Shown one piece after another: positions 33,863-39,504 of a DNA stretch of 39,504 bases; the first letter of the stretch is position 1, and every line of letters begins with the position of its first letter. Location of the stretch: NCBI RefSeq assembly GCF_050176255.1, contig NZ_JBFXIE010000032.1. One strand, 5' to 3'. The notes under the pieces were generated by a model, which did not search any database, was not told the DNA's origin, and worked only from the letters and a program-made list of their open reading frames with translations. The DNA is from JBFXIE01 sp050176255 (GTDB lineage Bacteria > Pseudomonadota > Gammaproteobacteria > Burkholderiales > Burkholderiaceae_C). Position numbers and translations under genes: made by a program.

Positions 33863-34509
33863 TGACTCCCAGGACCGAACGCCTGACGCTCTCGGGCGCA
33901 GTAGGCGCCATCGAGGCCGCCCGCGATGCAGCTGCCGGCGCCGCCGCGCCGCGTGGCGTGGCGGTGATCGCCCATCCCCACCCGCTGTTTGGCGGCACCA
34001 TGGACAACAAAGTGGTGCAAACCCTGGCGCGCGCCTTCGTGGCGTGCGGCTGGACGGCTGTGCGCTTCAACTTTCGCGGCGTTGGCGGGACGGCCGGCAC
34101 GCACGACGAAGGGCGCGGCGAACTCGACGACATGCTCGCCGTGGTGCAACAGGTGGCGCCGGGCGGCCCGAACGCCATGCCCATCGCCCTGGCGGGTTTT
34201 TCCTTTGGCGCTTTCGTCGCCAGCCATGCGCTGGCGCGCCTGTGGGGTGAGCGGCAGGTGGATCAGGTGGTGCTGGTGGGTACGGCGGCCAGCCGTTTCA
34301 CGGTGGCGCCGGTGCCGCCCGAGGCGCACCTGCGCACCCTGGTCGTGCATGGCGAGCACGACGACACCGTGCCCCTGTCCGCCGTGATGGACTGGGCGCG
34401 GCCTCAGACACTGCCGGTTACGGTTGTGCCCGCGGGCGGGCATTTCTTTCACGGACAATTGCCGCTGCTCAAAGGCTTGGTCATGCGCCACCTGCAGTCC
34501 GCGACCTGA
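33862..34509 (+). CDS. Alpha/beta hydrolase (COG2945-like)
   Basis: 215 residues from the GTG at 33862 (VTPRTERLTLSG); a TTG at 33850 inside the repeat adds four residues (MDSN). Conserved stretches: HPHPLFGGTMDNKVVQTLARA split as HPHPLFGGTMDNK and VVQTLARA, FNFRGVGGTAG, the nucleophile elbow GFSFGAFVAS, the acid in HGEHDDTVPLS and the His in VPAGGHFFHGQL. Function is an unspecified esterase or thioesterase. A CCGGCC hairpin with T-rich tail follows, so it probably ends its transcript before the carboxypeptidase gene. Confidence 0.85.
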   Translation: MTPRTERLTLSGAVGAIEAARDAAAGAAAPRGVAVIAHPHPLFGGTMDNKVVQTLARAFVACGWTAVRFNFRGVGGTAGTHDEGRGELDDMLAVVQQVAPGGPNAMPIALAGFSFGAFVASHALARLWGERQVDQVVLVGTAASRFTVAPVPPEAHLRTLVVHGEHDDTVPLSAVMDWARPQTLPVTVVPAGGHFFHGQLPLLKGLVMRHLQSAT

Positions 34510-34533
34510 CGGCGCGGTGCCAGGCCTGTCTTC

Positions 34534-34559
34534 CCGGCCTTCGCGGCCGGTTGTCTTTT
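34534..34559 (+). terminator. Intrinsic terminator after the alpha/beta hydrolase
   Basis: Stem CCGGCC / GGCCGG with loop TTCGC (34534-34550), followed by TTGTCTTTT. Lies 25 bases after the stop and 33 bases before the carboxypeptidase start codon. The T-rich stretch continues to 34575. Confidence 0.6.
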
Positions 34560-34591
34560 GATTTCTTCTTTTTTGAGCCCCAATACCCACC

Positions 34592-35755
34592 ATGAAGCCT
34601 TTGCTGTCCTCCCTTCGAGCCCTTGCCTGCGCCGCCCTGATGGCCCCTGCCATTCTCTGGGCGCAGGTGCCCCAGCCCCCCGAGATCGCCGCCCGCAACT
34701 ACCTGCTGGTGGATGTGACGGCGGGTCAGGTGCTGGCCGCCAAGGACATCGATGCGCCGGTGGAGCAGGCGTCGCTCACCAAGCTCATGACCGGCTACCT
34801 GGTCTTCGACGCGCTGCGCGCCAAGAAGATCACGCTGGAACAGCGCCTGCCCGTGAGCGAGCGGGCCTGGAAGATGCCCGGCTCGCGCATGTTCATCGAC
34901 CCCAAGATGCAGGTGCCGGTGGATGACCTGCTCAAGGGCATGATCGTGCAGTCGGGCAACGACGCCACCGTGGCCCTGGCCGAAGGCGTGGGTGGAACGG
35001 TGGAAAACTTCGTGCGCCTGATGAACGAGCAGGCCAAGGCCCTGGGCATGTCGGGCACGCAGTACAAAAACCCCGAGGGACTGACCGAGCCCGGTCACAC
35101 CACCACCGCTCGCGACCTGGCCACCCTGGCCACCCGGCTGATGCAGGACTTTCCGGAGCACATGCATTACTACGCCACCAAGCAGTACCGCTATGAAGGC
35201 ACGCCCGCATCCAACAGCACCAACCGCAACATGCTGCTGTTCCGTGACCCCACGGTGGATGGTCTGAAGACCGGCCATACGGCCGCGGCGGGTTATTGCC
35301 TGGTCGCCACGTCCAAGCGCGAGTTCCCCAACGTCGGCCAGCGTCGCCTGCTGTCCATCGTGCTGGGAGCCGCCAGCGAGAATGCGCGCGCCAATGAAAG
35401 CCAGAAGCTGCTGAACTGGGGCTACACGGCGTTCGATTCCGTGAAGCTGTTCGATGCCGGCCAGGCCGCTGCAACGCCTGCGGTGTGGAAGGGCACGCAA
35501 CGCACCCTCAAGATCGGCCGCCCCGAAGCCATCGTGATCACCGTGCCTTCGGGCAGCGCCGGCAAGATCAGCACCGAGGTCGTGCGCCAGGATCCGCTGA
35601 TCGCGCCCTTCACCAAGGGCCAGTCCATTGGCACGTTGAAGGTCAAGGTGGGCGATGCGCAAGTGGCCGAGGTGCCTTTGGTGGCGCTGGAGGACGTGGG
35701 GCAGGCGGGCATCTTCGGCCGAGCCTGGGATGCCATCCGTCTGTGGATCAAGTAA
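34592..35755 (+). CDS. dacC: D-alanyl-D-alanine carboxypeptidase (low-molecular-mass PBP5/6 type)
   Basis: 387 residues. A signal peptide at 1-25 ends near ILWAQV. The penicillin-binding domain has the nucleophile Ser61 in SLTKLM (S-x-x-K), Ser121 in QSGNDATVAL (S-x-N) and Lys226 in GLKTGHTAAAG. A C-terminal beta-domain (TLKIGRPEAIVITVPSG) and a terminal amphipathic helix (FGRAWDAIRLWIK) anchor it on the periplasmic face of the inner membrane. It trims the pentapeptide of peptidoglycan. dacA or dacC cannot be separated from sequence alone, so the symbol is provisional. Confidence 0.92.
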   Translation: MKPLLSSLRALACAALMAPAILWAQVPQPPEIAARNYLLVDVTAGQVLAAKDIDAPVEQASLTKLMTGYLVFDALRAKKITLEQRLPVSERAWKMPGSRMFIDPKMQVPVDDLLKGMIVQSGNDATVALAEGVGGTVENFVRLMNEQAKALGMSGTQYKNPEGLTEPGHTTTARDLATLATRLMQDFPEHMHYYATKQYRYEGTPASNSTNRNMLLFRDPTVDGLKTGHTAAAGYCLVATSKREFPNVGQRRLLSIVLGAASENARANESQKLLNWGYTAFDSVKLFDAGQAAATPAVWKGTQRTLKIGRPEAIVITVPSGSAGKISTEVVRQDPLIAPFTKGQSIGTLKVKVGDAQVAEVPLVALEDVGQAGIFGRAWDAIRLWIK

Positions 35756-35805
35756 GCGCGCGGGGTGCACTCCCCGCGGCGGGTCAGGGTTTCGATGCTG
35801 GTGCG

Positions 35806-35834
35806 TTGCCCGGCATCGCCCAAGCTGGTACATT
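35806..35834 (+). promoter_or_regulatory. Candidate sigma-70 promoter of the str operon
   Basis: TTGCCC (35806-35811) and TACATT (35829-35834) are 17 bases apart, 74 bases before the rpsL ATG. Position and spacing suit a ribosomal-protein promoter. Not tested. Confidence 0.55.
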
Positions 35835-35843
35835 AGAAGGCTT

Positions 35844-35895
35844 TTCGGAATTTCCGAAGGGTTTCACGTTTTCGCTTTCATAGCATTTCACGTTT
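35844..35895 (+). promoter_or_regulatory. Structured rpsL leader (palindrome and direct repeat)
   Basis: Two elements in the leader between promoter and rpsL: a perfect inverted repeat TTCGGAA-T-TTCCGAA (35844-35858), and a direct repeat TTTCACGTTT at 35862-35871 and 35886-35895. Their regulatory role is unknown; ribosomal leaders often bind a repressor protein or form attenuators. The ribosome site AGGGA is at 35896-35900. Confidence 0.4.
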
Positions 35896-35907
35896 AGGGA
35901 CGTATTC

Positions 35908-36285
35908 ATGCCAACCATCAGCCAACTCGTGCGCCAGGGCCGCACGGTCGAAGTTGTCAAATCCAAAAGCCCTGCCATGGAAAACTGCCCCCAGCGCCGC
36001 GGCGTGTGCACCCGTGTGTACACCACGACGCCCAAGAAGCCTAACTCCGCTCTGCGTAAGGTGGCCAAGGTGCGCCTGACCAACGGTTTCGAGGTCATCT
36101 CGTACATCGGCGGTGAAGGCCACAACCTGCAAGAGCACAGCGTGGTGCTGGTGCGTGGCGGTCGTGTGAAGGACTTGCCCGGTGTGCGTTACCACATCGT
36201 GCGCGGCTCTCTTGACCTGCAAGGCGTCAAGGACCGTAAGCAGGCCCGTTCCAAGTACGGCGCCAAGAAGCCCAAGGCCAAGTAA
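35908..36285 (+). CDS. rpsL: 30S ribosomal protein S12
   Basis: 125 residues, normal length. Motifs: MPTISQLVRQGR, TTTPKKPNSALRKVAKVRL and GGRVKDLPGVRYHIVRG, ending KYGAKKPKAK. The lysines at the streptomycin sites (Lys43 region and Lys88 region) are wild type, so no resistance mutation is seen. First gene of the str operon, with AGGGA 7 bases before the ATG. Located in the decoding centre of the small subunit. Confidence 0.98.
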   Translation: MPTISQLVRQGRTVEVVKSKSPAMENCPQRRGVCTRVYTTTPKKPNSALRKVAKVRLTNGFEVISYIGGEGHNLQEHSVVLVRGGRVKDLPGVRYHIVRGSLDLQGVKDRKQARSKYGAKKPKAK

Positions 36286-36450
36286 TCAGCCCAGGCTTGA
36301 AAACAATCGGTGTTTGATTCGCCTGACTGGCGCGGTCAAACGTAGTGACCCCAAGCGCAAATGTCTTGCGTGGGTCGAGTAAGTGGGAGTCCTGAATGGC
36401 TCTCGCGGTGCCTGAAAAGACACCAACTGAAGCAAAGATAGAGGTAAAAA

Positions 36451-36924
36451 ATGCCACGTCGTCGCGAAGTCCCCAAACGTGAAATCCTGCCGGATCCCAA
36501 GTTCGGCAATGTAGAGCTGTCCAAATTCATGAACGTGATCATGGAAGGCGGCAAGAAGGCAGTTGCAGAGCGCATCATTTACGGCGCCCTGGAGCTGATC
36601 GAGAAGAAGCAGCCCGAGAAGGATGCCCTGGAGGTGTTCGTCACGGCGATCAACAACGTCAAGCCCATGGTGGAAGTGAAGTCCCGCCGCGTGGGTGGCG
36701 CCAACTACCAGGTGCCCGTGGAAGTGCGTCCCGTGCGTCGGCTGGCGCTGTCGATGCGCTGGATCAAGGAAGCCGCCCGCAAGCGTGGTGAGAAATCCAT
36801 GGCACAGCGTCTCGCCAACGAACTGATGGAGGCCACCGAAGGCCGTGGCGGCGCGATGAAGCGCCGTGACGAAGTGCACCGCATGGCCGAAGCCAACAAG
36901 GCGTTCAGCCACTTCCGCTTCTAA
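36451..36924 (+). CDS. rpsG: 30S ribosomal protein S7
   Basis: 157 residues, normal. Start MPRRREVPKREILPDP; conserved KPMVEVKSRRVGGANYQVPV (split VEVKSRRVGGANYQVPVE) and ending EANKAFSHFRF. S7 initiates assembly of the 30S head and in E. coli represses its own operon. The ATG is preceded by AGAGGTAAAAA. The 165-base gap to rpsL holds no gene and no clear structure I can support. Confidence 0.98.
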   Translation: MPRRREVPKREILPDPKFGNVELSKFMNVIMEGGKKAVAERIIYGALELIEKKQPEKDALEVFVTAINNVKPMVEVKSRRVGGANYQVPVEVRPVRRLALSMRWIKEAARKRGEKSMAQRLANELMEATEGRGGAMKRRDEVHRMAEANKAFSHFRF

Positions 36925-36964
36925 TCAACCGGAAGTCATCAAGGGTTCACCTCGGTGCACCATA

Positions 36965-36998
36965 AAGGCCGCCAGCGTGTTGTCCACGTGGCGGCCTT
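36965..36998 (+). promoter_or_regulatory. Strong hairpin between rpsG and fusA
   Basis: AAGGCCGCCA (36965-36974) pairs with TGGCGGCCTT (36989-36998), and inside it CGTG pairs with CACG after one bulged G. It is followed by ATGTTGATTG, without a clean T-run, so it may be an attenuator or mRNA-processing site rather than a full terminator, since fusA must be expressed through it or from a promoter after it. Confidence 0.65.
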
Positions 36999-37024
36999 AT
37001 GTTGATTGAGGCCCAGTTAACTCG

Positions 37025-37051
37025 GATCGCGCACGCATCAAATGCGCGATC
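37025..37051 (+). promoter_or_regulatory. Second perfect hairpin in the fusA leader
   Basis: GATCGCGCA (37025-37033) and TGCGCGATC (37043-37051) form a 9-base perfect stem with a 9-base loop CGCATCAAA. It ends 33 bases before the fusA ATG. Could be regulatory or a stability element. Confidence 0.5.
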
Positions 37052-37084
37052 GGATCTCCAAAAGCGATCAACTTAGGATTCATC

Positions 37085-39193
37085 ATGGCTCGCAAAACAC
37101 CCCTCGAGCGTTACCGCAATATCGGTATCTCTGCCCACATCGACGCCGGTAAAACCACGACGTCCGAGCGTATCCTTTTCTATACGGGCGTGACCCACAA
37201 GCTGGGTGAAGTGCACGACGGCGCAGCCACCACCGACTGGATGGAGCAGGAGCAAGAGCGCGGCATCACGATCACCTCGTCTGCCGTGACCTGCTTCTGG
37301 AAGGGCATGGACCTGTCCCGCCCTGAGCACCGCATCAACATCATCGACACCCCCGGCCACGTGGACTTCACCATCGAAGTGGAGCGCTCCATGCGTGTGC
37401 TGGACGGCGCCGTGATGGTGTATTGCGCCGTGGGTGGCGTGCAGCCCCAGTCCGAAACCGTATGGCGCCAGGCCAACAAGCACAAGGTGCCGCGCCTGGC
37501 CTTTGTGAACAAGATGGACCGCACCGGTGCCAACTTCTTCAAGGTCTACGATCAGATGAAGCTGCGCCTGAAGGCCAATCCAGTGCCCGTCGTGGTGCCG
37601 ATCGGCGCAGAAGACGGCTTCCAGGGCGTGGTTGACCTGCTGAAGATGAAGGCCGTCATTTGGGACGAAGCCTCGCAGGGCATGAAGTTCGAATACGCCG
37701 ACATCCCCGCAGAGCTGGCAGAAACCTGCAAGAAGTGGCGCGAGAACATGGTCGAAGCTGCCGCCGAAGCCAGCGAAGACCTGATGAACAAGTACCTGGA
37801 AGAGGGTGACTTGTCCGAAGCCGAGATCATCGCCGGTCTGCGTCAGCGCACCATTGCCACCGAAATCCAGCCCATGCTGTGTGGCTCAGCCTTCAAGAAC
37901 AAGGGTGTGCAGCGCATGCTGGACGCCGTGCTTGACTTCCTGCCCTCGCCAGTGGACATCCCTGACGTGGCCGGCACCGACCCCGACGACGAAGAGAAGA
38001 AGCTGTCGCGCAAGGCCGACGACAACGAGAAGTTCTCCGCCCTGGCGTTCAAGCTGATGACCGACCCGTTCGTGGGTCAGCTGACCTTTGTGCGCGTGTA
38101 CTCGGGCGTTCTGACCAAGGGCGACACCGTGTTCAACGCCGTCAAGGGCAAGAAGGAGCGTATTGGCCGTATCGTGCAGATGCACGCCAATGAGCGCCAG
38201 GAAATCGAAGAAATCCGTGCCGGTGACATCGCCGCCTGCGTGGGCCTGAAGGACGTGACCACCGGCGACACGCTGTGCGACAACGATGCGCCCATCGTGC
38301 TGGAAAAGATGGTATTCCCCGAGCCCGTGATTGCGCAGGCCGTGGAGCCCAAGTCCAAGGCCGACCAGGAAAAGATGGGCATCGCCCTGTCGCGTCTGGC
38401 GTCCGAAGACCCGTCCTTCCGCGTGCGCACTGACGAAGAATCCGGCCAGACCATCATCGCCGGCATGGGCGAGCTGCACCTGGAAATCATCGTGGACCGC
38501 ATGAAGCGCGAGTTCAACGTGGAAGCCAACGTGGGCAAGCCCCAGGTGGCCTACCGCGAAACCGTGCGCAAGACGGTCACCGATGTGGACGGCAAGTTCG
38601 TGCGTCAGTCCGGCGGTAAGGGTCAGTATGGCCACGTGGTGTTCACGCTGGAGCCGCAAGAGGCCGGCAAGGGCTTCGAGTTCGTTGATGAAATCAAGGG
38701 CGGCGTGGTGCCGCGCGAGTACATCCCCGCAGTCGAGAAGGGCGTGATCGAAGCCCTGACCAGCGGCGTGCTGGCGGGCTACCCGGTGGTGGACGTCAAG
38801 GTGCGTCTGACCTTCGGTTCGTACCACGACGTGGACTCGTCCGAGCAGGCGTTCAAGATGGCCGCCATCTTCGGTTTCAAGGAAGCGGCCCGCAAGGCCA
38901 ACCCCGTGATCCTCGAGCCCATGATGGCTGTGGAAGTCGAAACGCCTGAAGACTACGCCGGCACGGTGATGGGTGACCTGTCCAGCCGCCGTGGCATGGT
39001 GCAGGGCATGGATGACATGGTCGGCGGTGGCAAGGCCATCAAGGCCGAGGTGCCGCTGTCTGAAATGTTCGGCTACGCCACGCAGCTGCGCTCGATGACG
39101 CAAGGTCGTGCCACGTACACGATGGAGTTCAAGCACTACGCTGAAGCTCCGCGCAACGTGGCCGAGGCCATCGTCGCCGCCCGCGCCAAGTAA
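37085..39193 (+). CDS. fusA: Elongation factor G
   Basis: 702 residues. G1 AHIDAGKTTTSERIL, switch region ERGITITSSA, G3 DTPGHVDFT and G4 NKMD identify the GTPase domain. Later domains contain GMGELHLEI and YREYVRK-like (YRETVRKTV), then DVDSSEQAFK and a domain V start EPMMAVEVETPEDYAG. EF-G drives translocation and ribosome recycling. The start has TTAGGA before the ATG. A repeat copy sits between its stop and tuf. Confidence 0.98.
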   Translation: MARKTPLERYRNIGISAHIDAGKTTTSERILFYTGVTHKLGEVHDGAATTDWMEQEQERGITITSSAVTCFWKGMDLSRPEHRINIIDTPGHVDFTIEVERSMRVLDGAVMVYCAVGGVQPQSETVWRQANKHKVPRLAFVNKMDRTGANFFKVYDQMKLRLKANPVPVVVPIGAEDGFQGVVDLLKMKAVIWDEASQGMKFEYADIPAELAETCKKWRENMVEAAAEASEDLMNKYLEEGDLSEAEIIAGLRQRTIATEIQPMLCGSAFKNKGVQRMLDAVLDFLPSPVDIPDVAGTDPDDEEKKLSRKADDNEKFSALAFKLMTDPFVGQLTFVRVYSGVLTKGDTVFNAVKGKKERIGRIVQMHANERQEIEEIRAGDIAACVGLKDVTTGDTLCDNDAPIVLEKMVFPEPVIAQAVEPKSKADQEKMGIALSRLASEDPSFRVRTDEESGQTIIAGMGELHLEIIVDRMKREFNVEANVGKPQVAYRETVRKTVTDVDGKFVRQSGGKGQYGHVVFTLEPQEAGKGFEFVDEIKGGVVPREYIPAVEKGVIEALTSGVLAGYPVVDVKVRLTFGSYHDVDSSEQAFKMAAIFGFKEAARKANPVILEPMMAVEVETPEDYAGTVMGDLSSRRGMVQGMDDMVGGGKAIKAEVPLSEMFGYATQLRSMTQGRATYTMEFKHYAEAPRNVAEAIVAARAK

Positions 39194-39208
39194 GGTGAGC
39201 ATGTAAGT

Positions 39209-39266
39209 CAAAAGAGCTGCTGACGCTTATCTGACAAGCGAAAGCAGCTCTTATGTTTGTAGCAAG
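39209..39266 (+). repeat. Dispersed repeat, copy 10, strong hairpin between fusA and tuf
   Basis: Forward copy: AAGAGCTGCTGACGCTTATC, TGACAAGCGAAAGCAGCTCTT, TATGTTTGTAGCAAG, written here in parts. AAGAGCTGCT and AGCAGCTCTT form a perfect 10-base outer stem, with CGCTT / AAGCG inside. It could terminate part of the fusA transcripts or be an attenuator for tuf. Confidence 0.65.
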
Positions 39267-39377
39267 TTTCTTGCAATCTGCGATCCGGTGCCGTCCCGTT
39301 GCTCTGTGCGGGCTGAACCAGCAACCTGATGCAGACGTTAAACCCTCACACAGGCATTGCTCTTTTGGAGTTTGAAA

Positions 39378-39504
39378 ATGGCAAAAGGTAAGTTTGAACG
39401 TACCAAGCCCCACGTGAACGTGGGCACGATCGGTCACGTGGACCATGGCAAGACGACGCTGACGGCGGCCATCGCCACGGTGCTGGCCAAGAAGTTCGGC
39501 GGCG
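39378..39504 (+). CDS. tuf: Elongation factor Tu (N-terminal part, cut by window end)
   Basis: Forty-two codons are visible: MAKGKFERTKPHVNVGTIGH, then VDHGKTTLTAAIATVL, the G1 (P-loop) of EF-Tu. GGAG lies 7 bases before the ATG. The remaining roughly 350 residues lie beyond the window. It delivers aminoacyl-tRNA and completes the str operon. It is 184 bases after fusA, separated by the hairpin repeat. Confidence 0.96.
   Translation, partial: MAKGKFERTKPHVNVGTIGHVDHGKTTLTAAIATVLAKKFGG

Noticed and set aside
32290..34698. 802-codon minus-strand frame opposite VanZ, ferredoxin and hydrolase genes
   Set aside because: Antisense to three supported genes; no domain, low-complexity composition.
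37886..39211. 441-codon minus-strand frame inside fusA
   Set aside because: Codon-bias shadow of fusA.

Overview
The window is GC-rich, densely coded chromosomal DNA from a betaproteobacterium, most likely family Comamonadaceae (Acidovorax-like). This rests on protein character, on the divergent gatCAB / mreBCD-mrdA arrangement, the str operon, and a dispersed intergenic repeat built on AGCGCTT and AGCTATT modules that I associate, from memory only, with this family. I see no phage, plasmid, insertion sequence, CRISPR array, rRNA or tRNA. Most of the content is housekeeping. The least ordinary parts are a small catabolic operon at the left end, ten copies of the repeat (several supplying start or stop codons), and a few leader or promoter structures.

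Layout. 1-3252: a truncated, probably GntR-type regulator diverges from an operon of acyl-CoA dehydrogenase, SDR dehydrogenase and APH-like kinase. That gene set resembles the bacterial levulinate (lva) genes and mammalian ACAD10/ACAD11, suggesting breakdown of 4-hydroxyacyl-CoAs through a phosphorylated intermediate. A palindrome matching the FadR/GntR operator pattern lies in the promoter spacer. 3297-7513: an orphan GspE/PilB-type ATPase, exodeoxyribonuclease III head-to-head with pyrE (start codons overlapping), and a DUF4124 secreted coiled-coil protein. 7626-10885: gatCAB, the tRNA-dependent amidotransferase (minus strand). 11092-15729: mreB, mreC, mreD and PBP2, the cell-elongation machinery. 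15753-23004 (all minus): a DMT permease, a polar amino-acid ABC transporter, arginase, a TauE/SafE permease and a GMC oxidoreductase.

23314-27016: a four-gene Mla-type lipid transporter (permease with N-terminal STAS-like domain, ATPase, MCE-domain protein, lipoprotein). 27145-30710: bacteriohemerythrin, a MarC protein, a dienelactone hydrolase and a CorA-type transporter. 30729-33426: hemB divergent from a HemJ/CopD-type membrane protein, then a VanZ-family protein. 33436-35755: a thioredoxin-like [2Fe-2S] ferredoxin, an alpha/beta hydrolase and a D-alanyl-D-alanine carboxypeptidase. 35908-end: rpsL, rpsG, fusA and the start of tuf (str operon), with a good sigma-70 promoter candidate upstream of rpsL and strong hairpins between genes.

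All calls come from reading the sequence and from family knowledge; no database search was run.
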